64,000 nucleotides of DNA, from NCBI GenBank assembly GCA_030431475.1, contig JAUIJD010000025.1:1-64000 (forward strand), in the 5' to 3' direction. A program made the translations under genes and the position numbers. The stretch's first letter is position 1, and each line of letters starts with the position of its first letter. The notes beneath the pieces were generated by a model. That model did not search any database and had not been told where the DNA came from. It saw only the letters and a list, made by a program, of their open reading frames with translations. Below are positions 34,743 to 44,410 of the stretch, one piece after another. The stretch is from Verrucomicrobiia bacterium (GTDB taxonomy: Bacteria; Verrucomicrobiota; Verrucomicrobiia; Verrucomicrobiales; Akkermansiaceae).

Positions 34743-36215
34743 ATGCTTCTCTCCAACCTCGTTTTCACCGAAGGCCCGTGGCCCTGGGCGATCGGCGCGC
34801 TGGCCGGCCTTCTCATCGGATGGCTGATCACCTTTCTCATCGGATCGGCGAAGCGGGGTCGTCTCGAGGAGCGGCTCGGGGCGACCGCGCGCCAGGCGAC
34901 CGATCTCGAGGCGCGTCTCGCGCAGGCCCAGGCGGGGGCCGAGGAGGAGGAGCGGGAGGCCGAGACGCTGCGCACGCGGGTCGCCGAGTTGAAGACCCGC
35001 CTCGAACACGAAGGCAAGGCGGCGAGGGAGCGGCAGGAGCTGTTGGAGCAGACCGAGAAGCGCTTGTCGGATGTCTTCAAGGGGCTCTCGGCCGACGCCC
35101 TGAAGTCGTCGACCGAGCAGTTCTACCGGATGGCCAAGCAGACGCTGCAGGCGCAGCAGGACGAGGCCAGGGGTGAGCTGGAGAAGCGCCGCGTGGCGAT
35201 CGAGCAGATGGTCAAGCCGGTGAAGGAGACGCTCGGCAAGTTCGAAGGTCGCATCGGCGAGATCGAGAAGGCGCGCGAGGGCGCCTACGCCGAGCTCAAG
35301 ACGCAGGTGAAGGCGATGGCCGAGGCCCAGACCGGTCTGCAGCGCGAGACCGCGCAGTTGGTCAAGGCCCTGCGCCAGCCGACCGGTCGCGGGCAGTGGG
35401 GCGAGATCCAGCTCCGCCGGGTGGTCGAGATGGCCGGGATGCAGGAGCACTGCGATTTCCAGACGCAGACGAGCACGACCGACGACGAAGGGAAGCGGCT
35501 GCGGCCGGACCTGATCGTGCGGCTGCCCGGCGGCAAGACCATCGTGGTCGATTCGAAGACGCCGATGGACGCCTACCTCGACGCCGTGGAGGCAAGGGAC
35601 GACGTCGCCCGCGACGAAGCCCTGAACCGCCATGCGCGGCAGGTGCGCACCCACATCACGCAGCTTTCCTCGAAGAACTACACCTCGCAGTTCGAGCACG
35701 CGCCCGAATTCACGGTGCTGTTCCTGCCCAGCGAATCGTTCTTCTCCGCCGCGCTGCAGAGCGATCCGGGATTGATCGAGCGCGGGGTCGATCACGGCGT
35801 GATCCTGGCGACGCCGACGACCTTGATCGCGCTGCTGCGGGCGGTCGCCTACGGCTGGCGCCAGGAGGCGCTGGCCGAGAATGCGCGCGAGATCTCGGTG
35901 CTCGGACGCACGCTGCACGAGCGGTTGACGACGCTCGCCGGGCACTTCGCCAAGCTCGGACGGTCGCTCGATTCCGCGGTGGGTCACTACAACAAGGCGG
36001 TCGGGTCGTACGAGACGCGGGTGCTGAGCACCGCGCGCAAGTTCGAGGAACTGCAGGCGGCGCCGGAGGGGCAGTCGCTGGAAACGCCGCCGCAGATCGA
36101 GAAGGCCGCGCGCCTGCCGATGGCGGAGGAGGAACCGGACGCGCCGGAGGCCGACGAGGCCAAGGAGAAGGCAAGCTCCGCCGCGAGCGACCTGCGGTCG
36201 GCGCTCGGTGGGTAA
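34743..36215 (+). CDS. rmuC: DNA recombination protein RmuC
   Basis: A 490-residue RmuC. An N-terminal membrane helix ('[20 protein letters not shown]', residues ~11-31) is followed by a long Glu/Arg-rich coiled coil (~35-210) and the RmuC domain, whose core '[20 protein letters not shown]', '[20 protein letters not shown]', '[11 protein letters not shown]' is clearly present at ~220-290 with '[20 protein letters not shown]' at ~330-350. A nuclease-like fold in the family is inferred from the PD-(D/E)XK pattern '[18 protein letters not shown]'. RmuC limits recombination between inverted repeats. The ATG at 34743 places the membrane helix at the N-terminus. REP elements begin 14 bases after the stop. 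Confidence 0.93.
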   Translation: MLLSNLVFTEGPWPWAIGALAGLLIGWLITFLIGSAKRGRLEERLGATARQATDLEARLAQAQAGAEEEEREAETLRTRVAELKTRLEHEGKAARERQELLEQTEKRLSDVFKGLSADALKSSTEQFYRMAKQTLQAQQDEARGELEKRRVAIEQMVKPVKETLGKFEGRIGEIEKAREGAYAELKTQVKAMAEAQTGLQRETAQLVKALRQPTGRGQWGEIQLRRVVEMAGMQEHCDFQTQTSTTDDEGKRLRPDLIVRLPGGKTIVVDSKTPMDAYLDAVEARDDVARDEALNRHARQVRTHITQLSSKNYTSQFEHAPEFTVLFLPSESFFSAALQSDPGLIERGVDHGVILATPTTLIALLRAVAYGWRQEALAENAREISVLGRTLHERLTTLAGHFAKLGRSLDSAVGHYNKAVGSYETRVLSTARKFEELQAAPEGQSLETPPQIEKAARLPMAEEEPDAPEADEAKEKASSAASDLRSALGG

Positions 36216-36229
36216 AGGGGGCGGGCAAA

Positions 36230-36357
36230 GGGACGCGCGACGCTGTCGCGCATGGGCGAGTTCTGGCGGTGGGTGGCTGCCGGGGAATGTCGTGGCGGAG
36301 GATTTCGGCTGGGAGTGGGCTTGTTGGCAGGGCGGGCGCGACGGCGTCGCGCGTCCC
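36230..36357. repeat. REP pair, copy 1 (upstream of transposase)
   Basis: A ~128-bp element whose ends are the inverted motifs GGGACGCGCGACGC... and ...GCGTCGCGCGTCCC. Each end is itself a small hairpin (GCGCGAC-n-GTCGCGC), so the element is a REP plus inverted REP separated by a variable ~80-bp middle. Copy 1 has the most divergent middle of the four. Confidence 0.85.
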
Positions 36358-36372
36358 GGGGGGGCGCATGAA

Positions 36373-36498
36373 GGGGCGCGCGACGCTGTCGCGCTGGCCA
36401 GCTCTGACGGATGGTGGTTGCCGGTAGATGGCGCGGTGGAGGTTTTTGGGCAGGAGTGCGTTTACCGGCGGGGCGGGCGCGACGGCGTTGCGCGTCCC
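36373..36498. repeat. REP pair, copy 2
   Basis: A ~126-bp element with the same terminal hairpins. It is in direct orientation to copy 1, 15 bases after it. The middle contains TGGCCAGCTCTGACGGATGG and GGTTTTTGGGCAGGAGTGCG, nearly the same as in copies 3 and 4. One end differs by a G for A near the GGGACG terminus and by T in GGCGTTGCGCG. Confidence 0.85.
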
Positions 36499-36512
36499 GG
36501 GAGGAGCATGCA

Positions 36513-36637
36513 GGGACGCGCGACGCTGTCGCGCTGGCCAGTTCTGGCGGACGGTGGTTGCCGGCAGGTGGCGCGGTGGAGGTTATCGGCAGGAGTGGAG
36601 ATGCCGGCGGGGCGGGCGCGACGGCGTCGCGCGTCCC
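36513..36637. repeat. REP pair, copy 3
   Basis: A ~125-bp element with the same terminal hairpins, 14 bases after copy 2 and also in direct orientation. Its right end lies 60 bases before the transposase start. The middle reads TGGCCAGTTCTGGCGGACGG at the start and TTATCGGCAGGAGTGG later. Confidence 0.85.
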
Positions 36638-36697
36638 TTGCCTCGTTCGGCTCCTCGGCCTTGGAATCGACCGTTGAATGCGATTTTCTATAGAAGC

Positions 36698-37279
36698 ATG
36701 GACGAATCGCGTTCCAGTGGTTGGCGTCGCCGGGGTTATCTGCCCCACATCGACGCCGGCAATCGCCTTCAGGCGATCACCTATCGCTTGGCCGACTCGG
36801 TCCCGAAACGGGTGATCGACCGATGGAGAAGGGAATTGGCCGATGAGGACGAAGAGGTGCGCCATCGGGAACTCAGGGAGCGAATCGCCCGCTACGAGGA
36901 TGCAGGATACGGCGATTGCTGGCTCGGCGATCCCGAGAATGCCCGGATCGTGGCCGACAACCTCCGACATTTCGATGGGCAACGCTATCGTCTCGACGGG
37001 TGGTGTGTGATGCCGAATCACGTGCACGTCTTGATCTTCTGCTTTCAAGACCACCGGCTCGATCAGGTCGTGCGTTCGTGGAAGAACTACACGGCCAGAC
37101 GCATCAACCAGCGGGTGGGTCGCAGCGGGCGCCTTTGGGATCACGAATACTACGATCGGCTCATTCGGGATGAGCGGCATCTCGCCCGGGCGAGGCACTA
37201 CATTCGAATGAATCCGGTGAAGGCCGGACTTTGCCAGCAGCCGGAAGATTGGCGCTTTGGGAGTGCTTCTGAAGGCTGA
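36698..37279 (+). CDS. REP-associated tyrosine transposase (RAYT)
   Basis: A 193-residue transposase of the IS200/IS605-related Y1 family that acts on REP sequences. It has the HUH motif in 'VMPNHVHVLIFCF' (His-x-His) and the catalytic region 'LWDHEYYDRLIRDERHLARA' with 'RHYIRMNPVKAGL', both typical RAYT hallmarks, and 'RLDQVVRSWKNYTARRINQR' in between. Length is as expected. The start is placed at the ATG at 36698 because the open frame upstream runs through the REP copies. It is flanked by three REP pairs upstream and one downstream, which makes it an apparently complete REPtron. Confidence 0.93.
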   Translation: MDESRSSGWRRRGYLPHIDAGNRLQAITYRLADSVPKRVIDRWRRELADEDEEVRHRELRERIARYEDAGYGDCWLGDPENARIVADNLRHFDGQRYRLDGWCVMPNHVHVLIFCFQDHRLDQVVRSWKNYTARRINQRVGRSGRLWDHEYYDRLIRDERHLARARHYIRMNPVKAGLCQQPEDWRFGSASEG

Positions 37280-37294
37280 CCGGTGGCGGAGGAA

Positions 37295-37420
37295 GGGAGG
37301 CGCGACGCGGTCGCGCTGGCCAGCTCTGGCGGACGGTGGTCGCCGATAGATGGCGTGGCGGAGGTTTTTGGGCAGGAGTGCGCTTGCCGGCGGGGCGGGC
37401 GCGACGGCGTCGCGCGTCCC
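37295..37420. repeat. REP pair, copy 4 (downstream of transposase)
   Basis: A ~126-bp element in the same orientation as copies 1-3 and beginning 15 bases after the transposase stop. Its left end has a few changes (GGGAGGCGCGACGCGGTCGC), while the right end is the consensus GCGTCGCGCGTCCC. It sits 48 bases upstream of the NlpC/P60 gene. Confidence 0.85.
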
Positions 37421-37468
37421 GGACTTCGTGGCTTGGCGGCGGCGGTCGGGGCGGTTAGAGGAAGGCTT

Positions 37469-38116
37469 GTGAGTCTTCTGCGTGCGATCCTATTGCTGCT
37501 GTGCCTCGGCGTCGCGGGGGCGGCGGCCTCCGAGTCGCGTCCCGCGCCCGGGTCGATCACGACGTCCGACCTCGAGGATTTCGAGAAGCTTGAACCCGCC
37601 CGACAGCGCCTGGTGAAGCTGGCCCTCGACGAGACCCGGCGGCTCAAGTTGTCGGAGTACGTCTTCGGCAGTGCCGACCCGAAGCGGGGCGGTTTCGACT
37701 GTTCGGGTTCGGTGTTCTACCTGCTGAAGAAGATCGGGATCGATCCGGCGCGCAGCTCGGCGGCCCAGTATGAGTGGGTGAAGAAGGCCGGCCACCTGCA
37801 CGAGATCCCGGCCGGGGTCTCATCGTTGGCTGCCCCGTGCTTCCAATCGCTGAAGCCCGGGGATCTCCTGTTCTGGTCGGGCACCTACACCCCGACGGAC
37901 GGGCGCAGGAACAAGATCACCCACGTGCAGATGTACCTCGGCGTGGAGAAGGACGGCGGCCACGTGATGGTCGGTTCGAGCGACGGGCGCAGCTACCGGG
38001 GGAAGGCCCGCTGCGGTTTCGGCGTGTTCGATTTCAAGCTGCCTCGAAAGGGCTCGAAGGCCCGCTTCGCGGGCTTCGGCACGCCACCGGGGCTGGACGC
38101 CCCGGAGCCGCCCTGA
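37469..38116 (+). CDS. NlpC/P60 family cell-wall hydrolase
   Basis: A 215-residue exported peptidoglycan hydrolase. The start is a GTG at 37469 preceded by AGAGGAAGG, a good ribosome binding site; it gives a signal peptide (MSLLRAILLLLCLGVAGAAA). The catalytic Cys is in 'KRGGFDCSGSVFYLLKKIGI', the His in 'KITHVQMYLGVEKDGGHVMV', the two catalytic residues expected of NlpC/P60 endopeptidases; 'LKPGDLLFWSGTY' is the connecting motif. The frame extends upstream through REP copy 4, but that part is not protein. No extra substrate-binding module is present. A weak hairpin (38116-38135) follows the stop. Confidence 0.87.
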   Translation: MSLLRAILLLLCLGVAGAAASESRPAPGSITTSDLEDFEKLEPARQRLVKLALDETRRLKLSEYVFGSADPKRGGFDCSGSVFYLLKKIGIDPARSSAAQYEWVKKAGHLHEIPAGVSSLAAPCFQSLKPGDLLFWSGTYTPTDGRRNKITHVQMYLGVEKDGGHVMVGSSDGRSYRGKARCGFGVFDFKLPRKGSKARFAGFGTPPGLDAPEPP

Positions 38117-38197
38117 CCTCCGGGTGCCGGGAGGTGGTCGGCAGGTTCGAGGGTTCGCGTCTTGCAGCGGGATGCGTTTTGGGATAAGGTGCCCGCT

Positions 38198-39037
38198 ATG
38201 TTGCGTTTCTCCATCCTGTCCGCGGCGGGGGTCCTGATCTCCTCCTCCATCGCCTCGGCCGGCGTCCTGGCGCCGGGGGCGACGATCGTTCTTTCCGGCA
38301 GCAGCTTTGCCGAGGATCCCGGGCTCGGTGGATCCGGGTCGTGGGATGGCACCATGCCCTTCGAGATTCGCAATGCCGCCGACGAGGTCTTCATTTCGGG
38401 AAACCTGCAGGACTCGTTGACGATCTCGAACGTCGGGGATCAGCTGATCTTCACCCGGCGGATCCGGGATGTGGTCGCGACCAGCGGGACGGCGCGCATC
38501 GTAGGGTTCACCGCCACCGGATTCCGAAACCTGGAGCTGGTCGCCGAGTACCGCACCGACTCGCTCGGCACGATCACTCCCGGAAGCGCCTCACGCAGTG
38601 GCGGGAGTGGCGACGAGGTGAGCTTCGACTTCACCGGGGCGGGCCTCGCCAGCGGCACCTCGGCGACGAGTTGCTTCACCAAGACGAATGCCAACGGCTG
38701 GACGGTCGGCGCCTCGGTCACCCTTTCCGCGGTCGAGACCTCGGGAGGCTCCGTGTTCACCACCGTCGTTCCCGACCTCATCCGCCCGCAGCTTCTGCCT
38801 ACCGACCGGATTCTCGTTGAGTCGATCACGACCAGCGGCACCTCGCAGGTCCGGATCAAATGGCACTCGATCGCCACGGCCAGCTACCAGTTCTATTCTT
38901 CCCCGGACCTGAACGGTCCATGGAGTCCGGCGGGCACGGGCACCGCGGGCGTGAACCCCCGCGAGAAGGTCATCTCGATTTCCGGAGGCTTTTCGGTCAA
39001 CCCGAAGTACTTCTTCCGGATCGAGGACGTGCCGTAG
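38198..39037 (+). CDS. Exported beta-rich protein with Verrucomicrobia-type C-terminal domain
   Basis: A 279-residue exported protein. Signal peptide: 'SILSAAGVLISSSIASAG' after MLRF. The mature part is Ser/Thr/Gly-rich and beta-stranded ('TIVLSGSSFAEDP', 'QLIFTRRIRDVVATSGTARI'), with no catalytic motif. The last ~70 residues ('SQVRIKWHSIATASYQFYSS', then 'DLNGPWSPAG', ending 'KYFFRIEDVP') form the small module common at the C-terminus of secreted proteins of this phylum. The protein is of unknown function and presumably extracytoplasmic. It converges on the RNA helicase gene, 6 bases away. Confidence 0.7.
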   Translation: MLRFSILSAAGVLISSSIASAGVLAPGATIVLSGSSFAEDPGLGGSGSWDGTMPFEIRNAADEVFISGNLQDSLTISNVGDQLIFTRRIRDVVATSGTARIVGFTATGFRNLELVAEYRTDSLGTITPGSASRSGGSGDEVSFDFTGAGLASGTSATSCFTKTNANGWTVGASVTLSAVETSGGSVFTTVVPDLIRPQLLPTDRILVESITTSGTSQVRIKWHSIATASYQFYSSPDLNGPWSPAGTGTAGVNPREKVISISGGFSVNPKYFFRIEDVP

Positions 39038-39043
39038 CGCGGA

Positions 39044-40699
<1,656 letters not shown>

Positions 40700-41042
40700 G
40701 AATCGAGGCGGAAAGGCCCGCGGCCGCGGCGCGCGGTGGGGCCTGCGACGGCGGATGCGCAGCCTTGGGGGCCGCGCGTGCCGTGGCAAGCCGCGATTTT
40801 CCGCCGCGAAGGCAGGGCGATCAAGCCAGGGAAAGGATCATACGGAACGCCGGGGGTCGGGGAGCCTGATGGACTTGATGGACAGGATGAATGGGATCCT
40901 CTTTCCGGTTTCCGGCATCTCGCAGGACGTTCCGCGCACCGTCGGACCGACAAAATTCAAATCTCATCATGGTCATCCTTTGAATCCTCTCCATCAAGCA
41001 ACCGATCTCTCGCGGGCTTGAACACTCTGGCCGCGAAGAGCG
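40700..41042. other. 343-base spacer with an imperfect inverted repeat
   Basis: No gene is seen here. The arms CTTGATGGACAGGAT (40874-40888) and its near reverse complement (40984-40998) match at 14 of 15 positions and flank ~95 bases with an AT-rich stretch (AAATTCAAATCTCATCATGG). It is in the promoter region of the helicase gene and downstream of the pseudopilin gene. The DNA just upstream of the helicase start is GC-rich and without a recognisable promoter. Confidence 0.5.
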
Positions 41043-41492
41043 CTACCAGCTGGTCGTCGTCGGCAGGCTGTGCCGCTGTCCGGTCGCCAGCGAGCAGCTC
41101 ATGTAGAGCTCGCCGGTGAGCGGGAAGACCTCGGCCTTCTCGACCTCGTAGGTGCCGCCGCCGGGGCAGGGGCGCGATCCTTCGAGCATCTCGTGGAGAT
41201 TCTCGGGGATGTAGCCCTTGTCGTAGAGATGGTCGGCGATCGACTGCGTCCCGTTCTCGGCGTAGGGGATGGTCCCCGGGTTGTAGCCGTAGAGGTTCTG
41301 GTAGGCGCGGACGCTGCTCTGGATGTTGCGCATGTTGATGAGACATGCGGCGCGGTCGGATCCACGCTTCCAGGCGCGGGCGCCGACCATGGTGACGGTG
41401 ACGAGGGCAAGCAGCACGGCGATGACCACGGTCAGTTCGAGCAGGGTCAAACCAGCCGGCTTCCTCGTCCGCAGGGGGGATGCGGATTTCAT
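41043..41492 (-). CDS. Type IV pilin-like / pseudopilin protein
   Basis: A 149-residue prepilin-type protein. The leader is a short basic N-terminus (KSASPLRTRKPAG) cleaved before 'LTLLELTVVIAVLLALVTVT', with the Glu five residues after the cleavage site as in type IV pilins and type II secretion pseudopilins. Family-typical 'SDRAACLINMRNIQSSVRAY' and the later 'GYIPENLHEMLEG' and Cys pair (residues ~120-138) follow. Such single minor pseudopilins are abundant in Verrucomicrobia, where a partner secretion machine is often encoded elsewhere. The start at 41492 is the only one giving the short leader. Confidence 0.88.
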   Translation of the reverse strand: MKSASPLRTRKPAGLTLLELTVVIAVLLALVTVTMVGARAWKRGSDRAACLINMRNIQSSVRAYQNLYGYNPGTIPYAENGTQSIADHLYDKGYIPENLHEMLEGSRPCPGGGTYEVEKAEVFPLTGELYMSCSLATGQRHSLPTTTSW

Positions 41493-41560
41493 GTAGGGGG
41501 GATTGGGGTTGGGGGATCGTCCTTTCCTGGGTGGGGAAGGACGCCTGACCGTAACACGAA

Positions 41561-41596
41561 ACGCCCTCCGGACGATCACGTGATCGCGGAGGGCGT
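41561..41596 (-). terminator. Rho-independent terminator after the DUF1080 gene
   Basis: ACGCCCTCCG (41561-41570) and CGGAGGGCGT (41587-41596) pair perfectly, with an inner CGATCA/TGATCG stem. On the minus strand the transcript runs into TTT after the stem, in the right position for the gene whose stop is at 41633. Confidence 0.65.
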
Positions 41597-41632
41597 CGGG
41601 AAAGGGGGGGCGTCTCGGAAACGCTCGGCTCG

Positions 41633-42859
41633 TCAGAGCTCCTTGATCCAGAGGTTGGCGAAATCGATGGCCGCGCCGTGGTGCTGGAGTCCGATGGGAC
41701 CTTCCGGCTTCACGCCGGGCAGCCGGGCGTTCTCGATCACGGTCATGCCGTTGAGAACGACCGTGAGTTCCTCGCCCTTCATCGTGATCATCATCCGGTT
41801 CCATTCGCCGAGGGGCTTGTCGGCCTTGGTCTTCGGCGTCACGCCGGCCCGGATCTCGGCCGGGTGCGACTTGTTGGTGCGGTAGCCGTAGACCTCGCCC
41901 GAGCCGACCGGCCAGTTCCAGAGGTTCACCTGCGAGGTCGAGTTCCCGCGCAGGTAGACGCCGCTGTCGAGCTCCTGGACCACGACCTTCTTGCCGGTGT
42001 CGTTGCCGTCGCGCCCGATGATGGGCCGCTCACGCTTCGGCCCGGGGGCCGCCCAGCGCCAGTCGAAGACCAGGGTGAAGTCCTTGTAGGATTTCTCCGA
42101 CCAGAGGTCCTGGCCGCGGCCGTCGTACTTCAGCACGCCGTTGGCGGCGGTCCAGTTGCCGTCGGTGCCGGTCTTCCAGCCGGCGAGGCTCTTGCCGTCG
42201 AAGATCGGGGTGAAGCCGGCCTTCTTGACGCCCTCGGAGTTGGCCGCCGGCGGCAGCTCGCAGATCTGGAAGTTGCGGTAGGCGACGCGGTCGCCGTGGC
42301 CGCAGAGCGCGAGGTGTCCCGCGCGCCTCCGCACGCCCCGGTGCTTCGGATGCTTCTTCTCGAGTTCGGAGAGGTTCGCCTCGGTGATGGTGGTGCCGTT
42401 CAGCTCGACCTTGACCGTGTCGCCGAACACCGTGACCCGTTGCCGGTTCCACTCGCCGACCGGTTTCAGGTGGCCCTTCTTCGCCGCGACCATGGTGTAG
42501 ATCGAGCCGTGGAATTGGTAGGGCTTGAGGTTCTCGTACTTCTTGGCGGTGTTGTCGAGGACCTGCAGCTCCATGCCCGTGTAGGCCGGATTGCCGTCTC
42601 CGGGATAGTGGATGCCGAGACCGTTGTTGCCGGCCGGCGGCAGCTTGAACTCGAAATCGAGAACGTAGTTCGAAAAGGTCTGCTTGGTGACGAGGTTGCG
42701 GCCCTGGGGCGTGCAGACGATGGCGCCGTCCTCGACGACGTAGCCGTCGCCCGTCCAGCCATCGAGGGTCTTGCCGTCGAAGAGCGGGCGGAAGGTGTAT
42801 TCGGGCTCGGCCGCGGGGGCGGCCACGGCGAGGAGCAGGAGAGGTGCGAGAAACTTCAT
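41633..42859 (-). CDS. Exported protein with two DUF1080 (3-keto-disaccharide hydrolase) domains
   Basis: A 408-residue exported protein with a signal peptide (MKFLAPLLLLAVAAPAAE) and two tandem domains (DUF1080, LamG-like jellyroll), residues ~20-220 and ~230-405. Each has the family start: 'FRPLFDGKTLDGWTGDG' and 'FTPIFDGKSLAGWKTG', then 'NYVLDFEFKLPPAGNNGLGI' and 'DFTLVFDWRW', 'GMELQVLD' and 'VVQELDSGVYLRG', and 'GEWNRQRVTVFGDTVKVELN' and 'GEWNRMMITMKGEELTVVLN'. DUF1080 proteins include 3-keto-glycoside hydrolases. The upstream gene encodes a Gfo/Idh/MocA oxidoreductase, 7 bases away, suggesting a sugar-oxidation/cleavage pair. Confidence 0.93.
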   Translation of the reverse strand: MKFLAPLLLLAVAAPAAEPEYTFRPLFDGKTLDGWTGDGYVVEDGAIVCTPQGRNLVTKQTFSNYVLDFEFKLPPAGNNGLGIHYPGDGNPAYTGMELQVLDNTAKKYENLKPYQFHGSIYTMVAAKKGHLKPVGEWNRQRVTVFGDTVKVELNGTTITEANLSELEKKHPKHRGVRRRAGHLALCGHGDRVAYRNFQICELPPAANSEGVKKAGFTPIFDGKSLAGWKTGTDGNWTAANGVLKYDGRGQDLWSEKSYKDFTLVFDWRWAAPGPKRERPIIGRDGNDTGKKVVVQELDSGVYLRGNSTSQVNLWNWPVGSGEVYGYRTNKSHPAEIRAGVTPKTKADKPLGEWNRMMITMKGEELTVVLNGMTVIENARLPGVKPEGPIGLQHHGAAIDFANLWIKEL

Positions 42860-42866
42860 GGATGGT

Positions 42867-43943
42867 TCAGAGTTCGATGGTTTGGCCGGTGCGGAAACTG
42901 CGGTCGGCGGCGTCGACGATGCGCATCGAGTGAATCGCATCGTCCATGTGGTCGGAGAGGTCAAGGTCCTCGGTGATGGCCTTGAGGAAATACTGCTGCT
43001 CGCGCTTGCACAGCTCGTCGTGGTCGGGCTCGTCGCCGGTCTCGACCCACTGGTCCTCCTTCACGAAGCGGTTGTCGCCGTCGAGTTCGGAGAAGTGACG
43101 GCGCAGCGTGTTGGTCTTGGTGTGGGCATCGACTTCGGCGGAGGCGCCCTCGCCCGCCGCCTCGCGGGCCTCGATGGTCACGCAGCCCTTCGGGCCGACG
43201 ACGTCCTTCACGAAGAAGGCGGTCTCCGACATCATCGGCCCCCAGCCGGCCTCGTACCAGCCGACCGAGCCGTCCTCGAAGGTGACCTGGAGGTGGCCGT
43301 AGTTGATCTTCCCTTCGGGCAGCTCGTCGGTGAGCCGGGCGCCGAGGCCGGAGACGCGGACCGGCTTCGAGCGGGTCATCTGGCACATCACGTCGACGTA
43401 GTGCACGCCGCAGTCGACGATGGGCGAGATCGAGGACATCAGGTTCTTGTGCGTCTCCCAGTTTTCTCCGGACGACTGCTGGTTGAGGTTCATGCGCATC
43501 ACCAGCGGCTTGCCGAGCTCGTGGGACATCTCGATGAACTTCTGCCACGACGGGTGGTGGCGGAGGATGTAGCCGATGACCAGCTTGCGGCCGCTTTCCC
43601 GGGCCATGGCGACGATCTCCTCGGCCTCGGCCACGGTGTCGGCCAGCGGTTTCTCGATGAAGACGTCGCAGCCGGCGGCGAAGGCCGCCTTGGCGAAGGG
43701 CGCGTGGGTGTCGGGGTAGGTCGAGATCGCCACCGCGTCGGGTTGGGTTTCCTCGAGCGCCTTGTGGAAATCATCGAAGAGGGCGTAGCCGCCGCCCAGC
43801 TCGTCATTGAGCTTCTCCCGCGACCCCGTGGAGCGGGTGCAGATGCCGACGATCTCGAACTCGGGAATCTGATGGTAGGCGAGGGCGTGGGAGCGGCCCA
43901 TGTGGCCGGCTCCGACGCAGAGAACGCGGATGGTCTTGCTCAT
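42867..43943 (-). CDS. Gfo/Idh/MocA family oxidoreductase
   Basis: A 358-residue NAD(P)-dependent dehydrogenase of the Gfo/Idh/MocA family. The Rossmann motif is 'IRVLCVGAGHMGRSHALAYH', the conserved 'GCDVFIEKPLADTVAEAEEI' contains EKP, and 'PIVDCGVHYVDVMCQMT' contains the catalytic Asp and His. The family uses sugars and cyclitols, commonly oxidising or reducing C-3. It is translated just before the tandem DUF1080 gene, so a 3-keto sugar intermediate is plausible. The start at 43943 gives the family N-terminus. There is no Tat or other signal peptide, so it is cytoplasmic, whereas its partner is exported. Confidence 0.93.
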   Translation of the reverse strand: MSKTIRVLCVGAGHMGRSHALAYHQIPEFEIVGICTRSTGSREKLNDELGGGYALFDDFHKALEETQPDAVAISTYPDTHAPFAKAAFAAGCDVFIEKPLADTVAEAEEIVAMARESGRKLVIGYILRHHPSWQKFIEMSHELGKPLVMRMNLNQQSSGENWETHKNLMSSISPIVDCGVHYVDVMCQMTRSKPVRVSGLGARLTDELPEGKINYGHLQVTFEDGSVGWYEAGWGPMMSETAFFVKDVVGPKGCVTIEAREAAGEGASAEVDAHTKTNTLRRHFSELDGDNRFVKEDQWVETGDEPDHDELCKREQQYFLKAITEDLDLSDHMDDAIHSMRIVDAADRSFRTGQTIEL

Positions 43944-44111
43944 GATCGGGGCGGGAAAACGCGTCCAGCCGACAGGATGTTTCGCCGAGGGGCAAGTTTT
44001 TGTGCCCGCAAGGCGGCGTGGGAGGGCCGGCGGCGTTTTGGGATGCGCACGCGAGTCAGTGCCCCGGATGCGTCGTGGTCGAGCCCCGACGGATGGTGCG
44101 GAGGACGACGC

Positions 44112-44363
44112 TCAGTCGTCGTAGCCGCCACCGGCGCCGGGTCCCTCCATCGGGGTCGCTTCGTCGGGCGTGGTGGTCGTCGTGTCGGGCGTCACTTCCG
44201 GCGGCGCCTCGGGGGCCTCTTCCTCGGCCGGTTCGGCCGGAGCGTCGGCGGCGGATTCCGGCACCGGAAGATCGGTGGCCGGCGGATCCGGCTCGGGCAC
44301 TTCGGAGTCGCAGGCGACGAAGAGAAAAGCGGCGGCGATCGGGAGATAGGGGAGGAGTTTCAT
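44112..44363 (-). CDS. Acidic Pro-rich lipoprotein
   Basis: An 83-residue lipoprotein. The leader is MKLLPYLPIAAAFLFVAC with lipobox FVAC, and the rest is a low-complexity, acidic sequence rich in Pro, Glu, Ala and Thr (EPAEEEAPEAPPEVTPDT) ending GGGYDD. It resembles nothing specific and is likely a disordered envelope protein. It lies between the Gfo/Idh/MocA gene and the cyclase gene, all on the same strand, 47 bases after the cyclase stop. Confidence 0.6.
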   Translation of the reverse strand: MKLLPYLPIAAAFLFVACDSEVPEPDPPATDLPVPESAADAPAEPAEEEAPEAPPEVTPDTTTTTPDEATPMEGPGAGGGYDD

Positions 44364-44410
44364 CCCCGATCAGATACGCAGTCGCTCCGGACGCGGCAAG
44401 GGGAAAGGCA

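Noticed and set aside
36208-36693. 161-codon plus-strand frame upstream of the transposase
   Set aside because: It is a translation through three REP copies and is repetitive (GRDGVARPG and similar).
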